Positions 45,155 to 55,219 of a stretch of DNA of 64,000 bases are shown here, one piece after another; the stretch's first letter is position 1, and each line of letters begins with the position of its first letter. The notes beneath the pieces are model-generated. The model did not search any database, was not told where the DNA came from, and worked only from the letters and a program-made list of their open reading frames with translations. Position numbers and translations under genes: made by a program. The stretch comes from an uncultured Bacteroidales bacterium. GTDB taxonomy: Bacteria; Bacteroidota; Bacteroidia; Bacteroidales; P3. Location of the stretch: contig CAMVGR010000003.1 of the NCBI GenBank assembly GCA_947167075.1, forward strand, positions 124,001 to 188,000, written 5' to 3'.

Positions 45155-47551
45155 ATGAAAAGAATAGCTTTAACCATTCTTGCACTGGCGACCCCATTTT
45201 TGACGTTTGCCAGCGAAGCGGAACTACAGATGCCTAACGGCTTTTCGACAGATAGCCGAACCTCGATTCTTTACTGGGGATTTGCTGTTGTTGTTCTGGG
45301 ATTATTATTCGGCTTTTGGCAATTTAGCAAAGTACGCAAGCTCAAGGCACACAAGTCGATGTTGGAAATAGGTAATGTCATCTTCAAAACATGTTCCACC
45401 TACCTGAAGCAGCAGGGCAAGTTTCTTCTTTTGCTCTTCGTGTTCATCGGTGCCGCCATTGCACTCTATTTCGGAGTGTTGCAGGGAATGCCCCTAGGCA
45501 GTGTGCTCTTGATTTTAGGCTGGACGGTGATAGGTATTTTGGGTAGTTATGGAGTGGCTTGGTTCGGCGTTCGAATGAACACCTTTGCCAACGCTCGCAT
45601 GGCATTTGCTTCGCTGCGTCGTCGTCCGCTCGACCTGCTCAATATCCCCCTCCGGGCTGGTATGAGCATTGGCATTGTGCTGATTTGTGTCGAGCTGGTT
45701 CTGATGCTGGTTATCCTACTGTTCATGCCTGCCGAATTGGCCGGTAGTTGCTTCATCGGATTCGCCATTGGCGAAAGCCTCGGTGCCAGTGCCCTGCGTA
45801 TTGCAGGAGGTATCTTCACAAAGATTGCCGACATCGGAAGCGACCTAATGAAGGTTGTATTCAAAATCGGTGAGGACGACCCACGCAATCCTGGTGTCAT
45901 CGCCGACTGCACCGGCGACAATGCTGGTGATAGCATCGGACCCACTGCCGATGGCTTCGAGACCTATGGTGTAACAGGTGTGGCTCTTGTGAGCTTCATC
46001 CTGTTGGCTGTCCCCGACGAGTATAAGGTGCCTCTGTTGGTATGGATTTTTGTGATGCGTATTCTCGGTATTGTAGCATCGGTACTATCCTACTATATTA
46101 ATGGTGTCATAGCCAAGTCCAAATATCACAAAGCCGACGATATCAATTTCGAACAACCCCTCACCAGCCTAGTGTGGATCACCTCGCTGTTGAGTATTGT
46201 GGCCACCTTCTGCGCCAGCTACTTCATTCTTGGCAATCTTGGCCACTACTACTGGCTTGCACTCAGCATCATTATTAGTTGCGGCACACTTGGAGCTGCC
46301 CTCATCCCCGAGTTCACCAAACTCTTCACCTCCCCCACTTCGAAACATGTCAAAGAGGTGGTCAAGGCCTCGGAGCAAGGCGGTGCCAGTCTGAACATCC
46401 TCAGTGGACTGGTGGCTGGTAATTTTGGCGCTTTCTGGACTGGTGTGGTATTTTTCGTACTGATGCTGATTGCCTATTTTGCCTCCACAGCCTTCGGACT
46501 GGAACCTGTCTTTGGCCCCTACTACACCATCTTCGCTTTCGGCCTAGTGGCTTTTGGTATGCTGGGCATGGGACCTGTCACCATCGCTGTGGACAGTTAT
46601 GGCCCCGTTACAGACAATGCACAGAGTGTTTATGAACTGTCTCTCATCGAGGACGACATCGAGAAAGCCTCGAGCGAGATTCAGCAGGACTTTGGCTTCA
46701 CTCCCGATTTCGAAAAGGCGAAATACTATCTCGAAGCCAACGATGGAGCAGGCAATACCTTCAAGGCTACAGCTAAACCGGTGCTGATTGGTACCGCTGT
46801 GGTAGGTGCCACTACGATGATTTTCAGTCTCATCCTGATGATCCAGAAGACCCTCGGCATCGAACCTGCCAGCATCCTCAATCTGCTCAACCCCTACAGC
46901 ATCCTTGGCTTCATCCTTGGTGGTTGTGTTATATACTGGTTTACAGGAGCATCCATGCAGGCTGTCACCACAGGTGCCAACCGTGCTGTGGAATACATCA
47001 AGGACAATATCAAGCTCGATCCTTCGGCACCTAAAAAGGCAGACATCAGCAAGAGTCAGGAAGTGGTGCGCATCTGCACTAGCTATGCACAGAAAGGCAT
47101 GATCAATATCTTCATCGCCATCTTCTGTTTTGCATTGGCATTTGCCTGCCTCTCTTCGCCCCAAAGCATTGGTGGCCAAAATGCAGTCTGTTTGTTCATA
47201 AGTTATCTGATTAGCATTGCTGTGTTCGGACTGTTCCAAGCTGTGTTTATGGCCAATGCAGGTGGCGCATGGGACAACGCAAAGAAGGTCGTAGAAGTGG
47301 ATATGAAAGCCAAAGGAACCGACCTGCACGATGCCAGTGTGGTGGGTGACACAGTGGGCGATCCCTTCAAAGACACATCCAGTGTGGCCCTCAACCCAAT
47401 CATTAAGTTCACCACCCTATTCGGTGTGCTTGCCATGGAAATTGCCATCAGTGCCAATTTCCAGGCATTAGCCCCATGGTTTGGTGTCGCATTCCTTGTT
47501 ATTGCCTTGGTCTTTGTCTATCGTTCGTTCTACAGAATGCGTATCAAATAG
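45155..47551 (+). CDS. hppA: Membrane-bound ion-pumping pyrophosphatase
   Basis: A 798-residue, roughly 16-helix protein that couples pyrophosphate hydrolysis to proton and/or sodium export. Core motifs are present: EDDPRNPGVIADCTGDNAGDSIGPTADGFETYG, GMGPVTIAVDSYGPVTDNA, NAGGAWDNAKK and VVGDTVGDPFKDTSSVALNPIIK. The segment GNTFKATAKPVLIG has Lys at the position (GNTxK) that marks potassium-independent members, against Ala in potassium-dependent ones. The N-terminus has an additional signal-like segment (LTFASEAELQMPNG). Ion choice cannot be read with confidence. Confidence 0.94.
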   Translation: MKRIALTILALATPFLTFASEAELQMPNGFSTDSRTSILYWGFAVVVLGLLFGFWQFSKVRKLKAHKSMLEIGNVIFKTCSTYLKQQGKFLLLLFVFIGAAIALYFGVLQGMPLGSVLLILGWTVIGILGSYGVAWFGVRMNTFANARMAFASLRRRPLDLLNIPLRAGMSIGIVLICVELVLMLVILLFMPAELAGSCFIGFAIGESLGASALRIAGGIFTKIADIGSDLMKVVFKIGEDDPRNPGVIADCTGDNAGDSIGPTADGFETYGVTGVALVSFILLAVPDEYKVPLLVWIFVMRILGIVASVLSYYINGVIAKSKYHKADDINFEQPLTSLVWITSLLSIVATFCASYFILGNLGHYYWLALSIIISCGTLGAALIPEFTKLFTSPTSKHVKEVVKASEQGGASLNILSGLVAGNFGAFWTGVVFFVLMLIAYFASTAFGLEPVFGPYYTIFAFGLVAFGMLGMGPVTIAVDSYGPVTDNAQSVYELSLIEDDIEKASSEIQQDFGFTPDFEKAKYYLEANDGAGNTFKATAKPVLIGTAVVGATTMIFSLILMIQKTLGIEPASILNLLNPYSILGFILGGCVIYWFTGASMQAVTTGANRAVEYIKDNIKLDPSAPKKADISKSQEVVRICTSYAQKGMINIFIAIFCFALAFACLSSPQSIGGQNAVCLFISYLISIAVFGLFQAVFMANAGGAWDNAKKVVEVDMKAKGTDLHDASVVGDTVGDPFKDTSSVALNPIIKFTTLFGVLAMEIAISANFQALAPWFGVAFLVIALVFVYRSFYRMRIK

Positions 47552-47582
47552 ACCCAAGATAAATAAGTAAGTGTTTGCCGAG

Positions 47583-47613
47583 AAGGGGCTTTCTTGAAAA
47601 AAGGAAGCCCCTT
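47583..47613 (+). terminator. Intrinsic terminator after hppA
   Basis: AAGGGGCTTTC pairs with GGAAGCCCCTT (one mismatch) around a short A-rich loop, 31 bases after the stop. The T-run after the stem is weak (TATGTTAT), so termination may be partial. Confidence 0.65.
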
Positions 47614-47637
47614 TATGTTATAAAATGTGAAAATAAA

Positions 47638-47669
47638 TTTGGAGAAATACGAAATATGTCGTAACTTTG
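47638..47669 (+). promoter_or_regulatory. Promoter of the 47746-50649 lipoprotein/outer-membrane pair
   Basis: TTTG at 47638-47641, exactly 20 bases, TAACTTTG at 47662-47669. The leader is about 70 bases. Confidence 0.75.
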
Positions 47670-47745
47670 CAAAAAGAATATACCTCCGAATTTAGCATAA
47701 TAGACTGAAAAATAGTATTATAATCAACACCAAACACATTGCATT

Positions 47746-49125
47746 ATGAAAAAAAGCACCTTTTTCATTGGCTTGCTTGCAGCGCTGATGCTCTTTTCTG
47801 CATGTCGGAAAGAAGACCAGTACCTATTGAAGAAAGGATACAGCCTACAGGGTACCTTGTCTCCCACATTCGAACTGCCAGTCAGTACGGGTGAAGTGAA
47901 TTTCGGACAGTTGCTCGATAAATTGGGCGATTCGTTCTCGGAATACATCACAGATGACGAAATCATCACGCTACGTTACCACTTCGACACATTAGCATAC
48001 GTCGAGATAGGTGACGCATATAGCACCCCCGCTCCTGCACACAAAGCTCCCATGTCCACAAAAGATGCGGTGTTTACTCCCGTCGAGGATACCATCATCA
48101 GCTTCGATTTCCCACTTACATTCTTCGACAATGTCGATTTGCTGTCAGATGCTGATATTAGCATCGAGAAGCTGTTGTTCAAGGGACAGGCTAGTATTTG
48201 GACGGAATGCCCGCCCAGTGTGGTTGACGATTTGCAGTATATTCATGCAGACATTGACCAGTTGAAAGTCAATTACACGAAACGTGACGGTACTCCAGGC
48301 ACTCCGGTTCTAATCGAGGGAGCCGAACTGCATATCACAGACATGACCGACGAGAATAACACATTGCCGATTCCGGAGACCAATTTGGCCGATATTTTCA
48401 ATGAAATGCCTTCATATATCGGAGTCAGTTTCCGTATTGTCATTAGTGTTGATGAAGAAGGCTTTGTGTCGAGCAACATCAGCAACATCAGTAGTTTCAG
48501 TGAACTTCTGGACAGTTTGGGGATGACCCGTTTGGCTTATAAGGCCGACGTGGAAGCTACGCTACCTCTCGAATTGAAGATTGGTGCCCTCACCTACAAC
48601 TACGACGTGGATATTCAGAAAGAATACGGTGTTACGGAAGGTGCCACTATATTCGATCAAATCGATTCGTCGATCAACAAAGTGCTTGGAGAAGGAGCTG
48701 CAAACATAGATTCGGCGACTTTGGCAGTCATACTACGATTCAACAATGGTATCCCGTTGGATATTATCATGAATGCCACTGCACTTGACAATATGGATTT
48801 GCCGATTTTCACATTGATTCAGGGTGAGGTAATAAAATCTGCCGAAACCAAACCGATACCAAATCAACCCGGAGTGAGCGAAGCTGGTAATCCGGTAAAG
48901 AGCGAGATGGTGGCTGAACTCAATTTGGCTCAGGCCAAACAATTTCTGTCGGCAAAAACGCTTCGCCTCAAGTTGGGACTTAAAACCACTGGCGACGACA
49001 GTAAAGCAATCAAGCGTAGTGACAATCTAGGAATCCAGATGCTTATCCGAGTCAATCCCAATATTAAACTAGAATGGGATATTCCCGGACTGGAAGATGG
49101 CGTTCCCTTTTTATCCACTTTCTAA
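47746..49125 (+). CDS. Large lipoprotein of unknown family
   Basis: A 459-residue protein with a clear lipobox (LFSACR, Cys20). The mature part has many alternating strand segments and no enzyme motif that I recognise (VDFD-like DFPLTFFDNVDLLSDADISIEKLLFKG). The next gene, a predicted outer-membrane barrel, begins 21 bases after its stop; both share the promoter at 47638-47669. It may act with that protein at the outer membrane. Confidence 0.8.
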   Translation: MKKSTFFIGLLAALMLFSACRKEDQYLLKKGYSLQGTLSPTFELPVSTGEVNFGQLLDKLGDSFSEYITDDEIITLRYHFDTLAYVEIGDAYSTPAPAHKAPMSTKDAVFTPVEDTIISFDFPLTFFDNVDLLSDADISIEKLLFKGQASIWTECPPSVVDDLQYIHADIDQLKVNYTKRDGTPGTPVLIEGAELHITDMTDENNTLPIPETNLADIFNEMPSYIGVSFRIVISVDEEGFVSSNISNISSFSELLDSLGMTRLAYKADVEATLPLELKIGALTYNYDVDIQKEYGVTEGATIFDQIDSSINKVLGEGAANIDSATLAVILRFNNGIPLDIIMNATALDNMDLPIFTLIQGEVIKSAETKPIPNQPGVSEAGNPVKSEMVAELNLAQAKQFLSAKTLRLKLGLKTTGDDSKAIKRSDNLGIQMLIRVNPNIKLEWDIPGLEDGVPFLSTF

Positions 49126-49146
49126 ATCATCAAGGAGGACTGTAAA

Positions 49147-50649
49147 ATGAAAAAGACGATACTTATTATCACAAGCCTCTTTGTGTTTGCTGTAGGCAAT
49201 GTTTCTGCTCAATATAGCGAAACAAACAATCTCTTTTATTTCTCACAGAGATCACCGGAAGCCAATCAGCTGAATCCTGCATTTTTCCCATCGAACAATG
49301 CCTTCTACCTCAAACTTCCTACTGTTGGTTTCCAATTTGGGTTCCCGTTGGCATTGAGCGATATGATATACTACGACGAAGCATCAGACAAGAATATCAT
49401 CTCATTCGATCGAATGCTCAATACCTTAAACAACAGCAGCCAATTCCGTCTAGGGGTGGATGCCAATATCTTGGGCTTTGGTTTCCGTATTCATAACCTA
49501 TTCTTGGATTTCAATACACAACTGCGGTTCAATTTTAATCTAGGATTACCTGTCGACTTGCTGAACTTCCTCACTACCGGAAATGTGGATAACAACAATG
49601 AAGTCATTTCAGAGATTACTCTGATCGATGGCGATTTCTTCAATACTCAGGCCTATCTCGAGACCAGTCTTGGTGCAGGATATAAACTGCCCATACTGCC
49701 TCTCACCATTGGTGCACACGTAAAACTATTGTCCGGTTTGTTCAATATGCAGATGGACAATACCAAGATCACATTCAATACAAGTCAGGAATTCGACACT
49801 GTTAGTGCTCACATGTATTACGAACTAATGGCTGCATCCTTCGCAGAAATGGATACTACGGGAGGACCTTTGGCTATTCCGGGCAATATGATCAATAATC
49901 TAGTAGCCCATCCAATGGATGCTGTAAAAGCCTTGTTTGATATGGGTGGCAATACGGGTATTGCATTCGACATAGGTGCCAAATATGATTTGGGGCCATT
50001 CACCTTTTCTGCATCCATTAATGATTTGACTGCTGGCATACATTGGCAGCATAATATCCTTGGATTCGTGCCCGAGGGTGGTATGGTGCCCATCGATTTC
50101 GGTGGTCTTGACATGGATGAGTTGCTTGATAATGGTACCTTTAACCTCGATACACTGTCCAATTACATATCATCACAACTCGATAAGATGAAGATGCAGG
50201 TGACAGAAGATGCAACTGATTATTGGTATAGCATTCCGACCAAACTGAATGTGGCGGCTACTGCCAATCTTGGTATCCTTAAGGCAGGAGTTCTGTTTCA
50301 TGGTCAGTGGGATCGTGGTCTAATCAGCAAAAAGAATGCATTCGAATTAGACCTCGGTGACAATGTTAAAAACACATTCCGTTTCAATACTACGATTTCT
50401 GCAGGATTAAACCTATTTAATTGGGCAGAGCTAATTCTAGCCACGTCAATAGTATCTGATGGAAACAAAATCAGCCCACTCAATCCCGGTCTTGGGTTTA
50501 TCTTCACTCCAGCAACTATACTACAAACATATTTTATGCTCGACTACGCTAGCAGTATTTATCTGGCTGAGATGAAAGCCTTCAATGTGAAATTTGGTTT
50601 CAATATACTGATTGGTGGTGGTGGCAGACGTAAAGTTCTTGGCTTTTAA
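49147..50649 (+). CDS. DUF5723-type outer-membrane beta-barrel protein
   Basis: A 500-residue protein with a signal peptide (cleavage near VSAQYSE) and a run of amphipathic strands, e.g. FRLGVDANILGFGFRIHNLFLDFNTQLRFNFNLG and AFNVKFGFNILIGG, ending in strands that suit an outer-membrane barrel. The N-terminal FYFSQRSPEANQLNPAFFPS is typical of DUF5723 proteins. Its cargo or function is unknown. The der start follows directly after its stop. Confidence 0.82.
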   Translation: MKKTILIITSLFVFAVGNVSAQYSETNNLFYFSQRSPEANQLNPAFFPSNNAFYLKLPTVGFQFGFPLALSDMIYYDEASDKNIISFDRMLNTLNNSSQFRLGVDANILGFGFRIHNLFLDFNTQLRFNFNLGLPVDLLNFLTTGNVDNNNEVISEITLIDGDFFNTQAYLETSLGAGYKLPILPLTIGAHVKLLSGLFNMQMDNTKITFNTSQEFDTVSAHMYYELMAASFAEMDTTGGPLAIPGNMINNLVAHPMDAVKALFDMGGNTGIAFDIGAKYDLGPFTFSASINDLTAGIHWQHNILGFVPEGGMVPIDFGGLDMDELLDNGTFNLDTLSNYISSQLDKMKMQVTEDATDYWYSIPTKLNVAATANLGILKAGVLFHGQWDRGLISKKNAFELDLGDNVKNTFRFNTTISAGLNLFNWAELILATSIVSDGNKISPLNPGLGFIFTPATILQTYFMLDYASSIYLAEMKAFNVKFGFNILIGGGGRRKVLGF

Positions 50650-51954
50650 ATGAATATTATTGCAATTGTAGGACGCCCCAATGTGGGCAAATCTACCCTC
50701 TTCAACCGCTTAACAGAAAGCAGAGACGCTATTGTTGATGAGATAAGCGGCGTTACCCGTGACCGACAATATGGCCATTCCGACTGGAACGGCAAGCATT
50801 TTTCCGTGATTGACACGGGCGGCTATGTGATGGGGGGCGACGACGAATTCGAAACAGAAATACGCAAACAGGTGTCGCTAGCCATCGACGAGGCAGATAT
50901 AATATTGTTTCTTGTAAATGCAAGAGAGGGTCTTACCCCGATGGATGAAGATGTGGCATCAATGCTACGCAAATGTTCAAAGCCAGTTGTGCTTGCTGCT
51001 AATAAGGTGGATAATGCTGCCCAAATGGACAACTTGGCTGAATTCTACTCGCTAGGTCTAGGCGAACCACACCCTATTGCTGGCATAACCGGCAGTGGAA
51101 CGGGCGATCTTTTGGATATATTGGTCAAGGATTTCTCCGAAGGAGAAGACAACCCAGTTGACAATTTACCCCGCATTGCCATTGTAGGGCGTCCTAATGT
51201 CGGTAAAAGTTCTTTTATAAATACTATTACCGGAGAGCAACGTTCGGTGGTCACACCTATTGCGGGCACTACTCGCGATTCGGTCTACACCCGATATAAC
51301 CTATTTGGTTTCGACTTTAATTTCGTCGACACTGCTGGTCTTAGAAAGAAAAGTAAAGTTAGTGAGGATTTGGAATTCTACTCCGTTATGCGTTCGATTC
51401 GTGCTATCGAGGCATCTGATGTATGCATTCTTATGCTTGATGCCAGCCAAGGTATCGAATCGCAGGACCTCAGTATCTTTTCTCTTATTCAGAGAAACAA
51501 TAAAGGTGTTGTCATTGTCGTGAATAAGTGGGATCTAGTGGAAAAAGAGACCAATACTCATCGTGACTTTGAACAGATCATTCGTGAGAGAATTGCACCG
51601 TTTGAAGATGTACCTATCATTTTCACCTCTGTCATCAACAAACAGCGAATATTCAAAGTGCTAGAGACTGCCAAGCAGGTTTACGAAGCACGTAGCCGTC
51701 GCATTGGCACATCAGAATTGAACGATGTGCTACTACCTATAGTAAAAGAGCAGAATCCACCACCCTCTGTCAAGGGTAAATGGATAAAGATTAAGTATAT
51801 CACCCAACTTCCAACTCCATATCCACAGTTTGTTTTCTTCTGTAATTTGCCGCAATATATCCGCGATCCATATCGTCGTTTTGTCGAGAACAGAATGCGT
51901 GAACTATGGGATTTCCACGGTGTACCGATTACCATATATTTCAGAGCAAAGTAG
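50650..51954 (+). CDS. der: Ribosome-associated GTPase Der (EngA)
   Basis: A 434-residue essential GTPase for 50S subunit assembly, with two G domains in tandem. The P-loops are [12 protein letters not shown] (residues ~8-19) and [12 protein letters not shown] (~180), with G4 motifs AANKVD and VVNKWD, and a C-terminal KH-like domain. ATG 50650 directly follows the stop of the upstream outer-membrane gene. Confidence 0.96.
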   Translation: MNIIAIVGRPNVGKSTLFNRLTESRDAIVDEISGVTRDRQYGHSDWNGKHFSVIDTGGYVMGGDDEFETEIRKQVSLAIDEADIILFLVNAREGLTPMDEDVASMLRKCSKPVVLAANKVDNAAQMDNLAEFYSLGLGEPHPIAGITGSGTGDLLDILVKDFSEGEDNPVDNLPRIAIVGRPNVGKSSFINTITGEQRSVVTPIAGTTRDSVYTRYNLFGFDFNFVDTAGLRKKSKVSEDLEFYSVMRSIRAIEASDVCILMLDASQGIESQDLSIFSLIQRNNKGVVIVVNKWDLVEKETNTHRDFEQIIRERIAPFEDVPIIFTSVINKQRIFKVLETAKQVYEARSRRIGTSELNDVLLPIVKEQNPPPSVKGKWIKIKYITQLPTPYPQFVFFCNLPQYIRDPYRRFVENRMRELWDFHGVPITIYFRAK

Positions 51955-52007
51955 TTGGCACATTTTTTGAAGGTAAAAAAAGGAATAATAATTTAAAAAA
52001 CAATAAT

Positions 52008-52316
52008 ATGAAAGTCACAGAACAGAACTTTGATGAATTGATGAATTCCGGAATGCCGGTAATGATTGATTTTGGTGCAACATGGTGTGGCCCCTGCAAG
52101 GCATTGGCCCCCAGAGTGGAAGAGGTTGCCGCCGAGTATGAAGGGAAAGCAGTTGTCGGCACTGCCGATGTCGACGAATGCAGCGATTTGGCTGCCCGTT
52201 TCCGTATACGCAATGTTCCCACCGTGCTTTTCTTCAAGGGTGGCGAATTGAAAGACAAATGTGTCGGTCTGGTAGCAAAAGAGACTCTCACCGAGAAACT
52301 GAACGCCTTGATGTAA
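52008..52316 (+). CDS. trxA: Thioredoxin
   Basis: A 102-residue thioredoxin with the redox centre WCGPCK and the cis-proline stretch NVPTVLFFKGGE. It reduces protein disulfides with thioredoxin reductase, which is not in the window. ATG 52008 is used; the frame extends upstream into der but the family start fits MKVTEQNF. It is placed 53 bases after der. Confidence 0.95.
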   Translation: MKVTEQNFDELMNSGMPVMIDFGATWCGPCKALAPRVEEVAAEYEGKAVVGTADVDECSDLAARFRIRNVPTVLFFKGGELKDKCVGLVAKETLTEKLNALM

Positions 52317-52328
52317 TCTTATTCAATC

Positions 52329-53255
52329 ATGCTTCGCGAGAATATCGCACGATACAAATCCCTCGACTTCTTTGCCAGGCAAGTGGTCGAGGGATTTATC
52401 ACAGGTAAGCATCGTAGCCCTTTCCACGGATTCTCTTCCGAGTTTAGTGACTATCGCCACTACAACAGTGGTGAAAGTACCCAACATATCGACTGGCACC
52501 TCTATGCACGTACCGACCGCTTGTATGTGAAACAGTATGAAGAGGAGACCAACTTGAGGTGCCAATTGATTATCGACCATAGCGGCTCCATGCTCTTCCC
52601 TTTAGAAGGCCAGGGCAATATAGTACATCCCAACAAATTGACCTTCGCAGTATATGCAGCAGCCGTGCTGGTGGAGTTGATGCATCGGCAACGCGATGCC
52701 TTTGGCATTACACTGGTTTCAGACGGTATCAAAGAGCAAACCCCATGCAGGTCGAACGATATGCAGCGTAGGCATACCCTAGTGATGCTTGAGAGGCTTT
52801 TATCCACGGTATCTCCACAGGACATACCGCCACACACCACCTCGCTTGCCGAGTCGCTACACATCGTAGCCGAGCAGATGCATCGCCGTTCGCTAGTGGT
52901 ACTATTTACCGACGCATTTGTACGTCGCGACGAGCGAGAATCCCTATACGACGCATTGCGTCACCTGAGACATAACAAACATGAGGTAATCATCTTCCAT
53001 ACCTTTGACCGCACGCATGAGCTGAACCTTGAATATGGCTCCCGTCCTTACCTCTTTATCGATCTAGAGAGTGGCGAGCGTCTCCGTATGCAACCCAATC
53101 AAATAGAGGCAGAGTATTCTGCCAAGATGAACCAGATGCAACAGGAACTACAGCAACGGGCCATACAATACCGAATCGAATATTTACCCGTCGATATCAA
53201 CATGGGATTTCACCAGATTATCACCCCATTTCTGCTTAAAAGAAGCAAAATCTGA
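52329..53255 (+). CDS. DUF58 domain protein
   Basis: A 308-residue protein with the DUF58 core GEFSDYRHY-like EFSDYRHYNSGESTQHIDWHLYARTDRLYVKQYEEE, followed by a von Willebrand-A-like region with a MIDAS-type DHSGS. DUF58 proteins usually pair with MoxR ATPases and are often next to vWA genes; no MoxR gene is adjacent. It begins 12 bases after trxA and overlaps the next start by one base. Its role may be in protein complex assembly or envelope maintenance. Confidence 0.85.
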   Translation: MLRENIARYKSLDFFARQVVEGFITGKHRSPFHGFSSEFSDYRHYNSGESTQHIDWHLYARTDRLYVKQYEEETNLRCQLIIDHSGSMLFPLEGQGNIVHPNKLTFAVYAAAVLVELMHRQRDAFGITLVSDGIKEQTPCRSNDMQRRHTLVMLERLLSTVSPQDIPPHTTSLAESLHIVAEQMHRRSLVVLFTDAFVRRDERESLYDALRHLRHNKHEVIIFHTFDRTHELNLEYGSRPYLFIDLESGERLRMQPNQIEAEYSAKMNQMQQELQQRAIQYRIEYLPVDINMGFHQIITPFLLKRSKI

Positions 53256-53824
53256 TGGCCTATGCACTGTACATATACGGGATGGGCAGTGGGGCCAAAA
53301 GTGGCACCACCTCGTCGTTGGGTCACTATCTAAGTCGCTATGAGTGGCTCTGCCCCGAATTGCCTCTCGACCCGCTGCAGGCCATAGCTATACTACACGA
53401 CTATGAGCAGGTGTTTCAACCAGACCTTATTGTCGGCACATCGGTAGGCGGTCTTTTTACCCTCTTCCTCAATGCACCAACCAAAGTCACCGTCAATGCC
53501 ACCTATAATATCGATACCACTCTGCGTCGATTGGGATATGGCAAGCACAAATACCACTGCGAGCGTGAAGATGGTGCTACCGAATACACCATCGACGAGC
53601 CTTTGGTACAGGCATATAAACGGTTTAGGGATACCTCTGCCCCCATATCATCACCTAGGATGATTGCCTTTTTCTCGTCCGACGACGAACTGATTGGTCG
53701 AGAGCCTACCAAGCAAAACGCCCGCTCGTTGGCCGACCTGGGCTACGAAGTGGTTTGGACCACCAAGTGTGGCCACCGACTTAATCAAGCTGCTGCCAAA
53801 CAGTTGGCAGCACTGATCCAATAA
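53255..53824 (+). CDS. YqiA/YcfP-like alpha/beta hydrolase
   Basis: A 189-residue single-domain hydrolase: YIYGMGSGAKSGTTSSLGHYL, nucleophile loop GTSVGGLF, acidic region SSDDELIG and a likely catalytic His in CGHRLN. Related YqiA proteins are esterases; the natural substrate is not established to my knowledge. It is a 1-base overlap after DUF58 and convergent with the MATE gene, 27 bases away, with no terminator visible. Confidence 0.82.
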   Translation: MAYALYIYGMGSGAKSGTTSSLGHYLSRYEWLCPELPLDPLQAIAILHDYEQVFQPDLIVGTSVGGLFTLFLNAPTKVTVNATYNIDTTLRRLGYGKHKYHCEREDGATEYTIDEPLVQAYKRFRDTSAPISSPRMIAFFSSDDELIGREPTKQNARSLADLGYEVVWTTKCGHRLNQAAAKQLAALIQ

Positions 53825-53851
53825 TCACCCATTGAATATTTCCGACTACGG

Positions 53852-55213
53852 CTATTTCATTCCGCGTCTTAGCTTGCCATTGATCCAAATGGCATAGGGA
53901 ATGGCAAGCAAGAATGTCAGCATGTCGCTCACAGCCTGTGCCATCTGCACCCCCTCCATTCCAAGATAATATGGCAGCACCAGCACGGCAGGCAGGAAAA
54001 ACAAGCCGTTTCGACACATGCTGAGCAGTGTGGCGGGGAATGTCATTCTGATGTTCTGGAAAAGCATGCCTGTGGCTGTGAATAGTCCAACCAGTGGAAA
54101 TGCCACACATTGCCATCGTAGAGTCTTGGCTCCTATCTCTATCAGCATTGGGTCTTCTGCACGAAACAGAGCCACTGTCTGCGGAGCGAAAATGAAACCT
54201 ACAATGGAGATCACCAATAGAAATGCTGTGCTAACACATGTAGCAAACAACCACGACTCGCGCACGCGGTCGTATTTTCTAGCCCCAAAGTTATAGCCGC
54301 ACACAGGTTGAAAACCCTGACAGAACCCAAGCACCACGCTGAAGGCAAACATCATGACACGGGTCACCACTGCGAACGCGGCTACCGCACTGGCCTCTTG
54401 CCCAGGGGCGGCATAGTAGGCAGCACAGTAGTTGAGTGTGATGGCAGCGGCACAATTGAACACCTGTCTGAAAAGCGATGGCAGACCACCACGGAATATC
54501 TCGTAATATACCTTCCAGCTAGGCTTGAAGTTACGGATTTTGATGTGTACACTTTGAGGCTTGAAGGTGCCATACAGCAAGAGTCCCCAGGCAAAAATCT
54601 GGCTGATGGCAGTAGCCAGCGATGCCCCACTGAGCCCCATGTCGAACACAAAGATGAACAGCGGGTCGAGTGCAATGTTCAGCAGAGCACCACTCACGAT
54701 GCCCACCATGCCGAATTGTGCATTGCCCTGCAGTCGCAGCTGGTTGTTCAGCGTGAGGGCCGACATCATGAACGGTGTAGCCAGAACGATGTATCGGAGG
54801 TAGTCGATTGTGTGAGGCACCACGTTGTCGGGTGCACCGAGCAGCCGACTCAGCTCTGGCAGATGAAACAGGCAGACCACAGCTGCCACAGCACCTAGAA
54901 TGAACGGAGTGAAGAAGCCGACCGCTGCCACCACTTCTGCCGAAGCCCTATTGCGGGCTCCAAGTGCACGGCTGATATGATTGCCGCTACCATGACCAAA
55001 AAAGAATCCCAACGCCTGGATAAAGGTCATGTATGCCAGCGAAATGCCGATACCGGCAGTGCCTTCGGTGCTCAGTCGTCCGATGAAAGCTGCATCGACC
55101 ACATTGTACAGTGCTGTGGTCACCATGGCGATAATGGTGGGTATGGCCATCTGGCAAACCAGCTGTTTAACCGGTTTGCCCACCATCTCGTCGTATCGGT
55201 CGTCGAGCGTCAC
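53852..55213 (-). CDS. MATE-family efflux transporter
   Basis: A 453-residue membrane protein with about twelve helices in two halves, typical of MATE antiporters (DinF/NorM-like): FIGRLSTEGTAGIGISLAY, GHGSGNHISRALGARN, GVVNCAAAITLNYCAAYYA and CQGFQPVCGYNFGARKYDRVRES. It exports cationic compounds in exchange for Na+ or H+. The HtrA gene's stop is 7 bases upstream, so the two are probably co-transcribed. Confidence 0.93.
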   Translation of the reverse strand: MTLDDRYDEMVGKPVKQLVCQMAIPTIIAMVTTALYNVVDAAFIGRLSTEGTAGIGISLAYMTFIQALGFFFGHGSGNHISRALGARNRASAEVVAAVGFFTPFILGAVAAVVCLFHLPELSRLLGAPDNVVPHTIDYLRYIVLATPFMMSALTLNNQLRLQGNAQFGMVGIVSGALLNIALDPLFIFVFDMGLSGASLATAISQIFAWGLLLYGTFKPQSVHIKIRNFKPSWKVYYEIFRGGLPSLFRQVFNCAAAITLNYCAAYYAAPGQEASAVAAFAVVTRVMMFAFSVVLGFCQGFQPVCGYNFGARKYDRVRESWLFATCVSTAFLLVISIVGFIFAPQTVALFRAEDPMLIEIGAKTLRWQCVAFPLVGLFTATGMLFQNIRMTFPATLLSMCRNGLFFLPAVLVLPYYLGMEGVQMAQAVSDMLTFLLAIPYAIWINGKLRRGMK

Positions 55214-55219
55214 TCGGCG

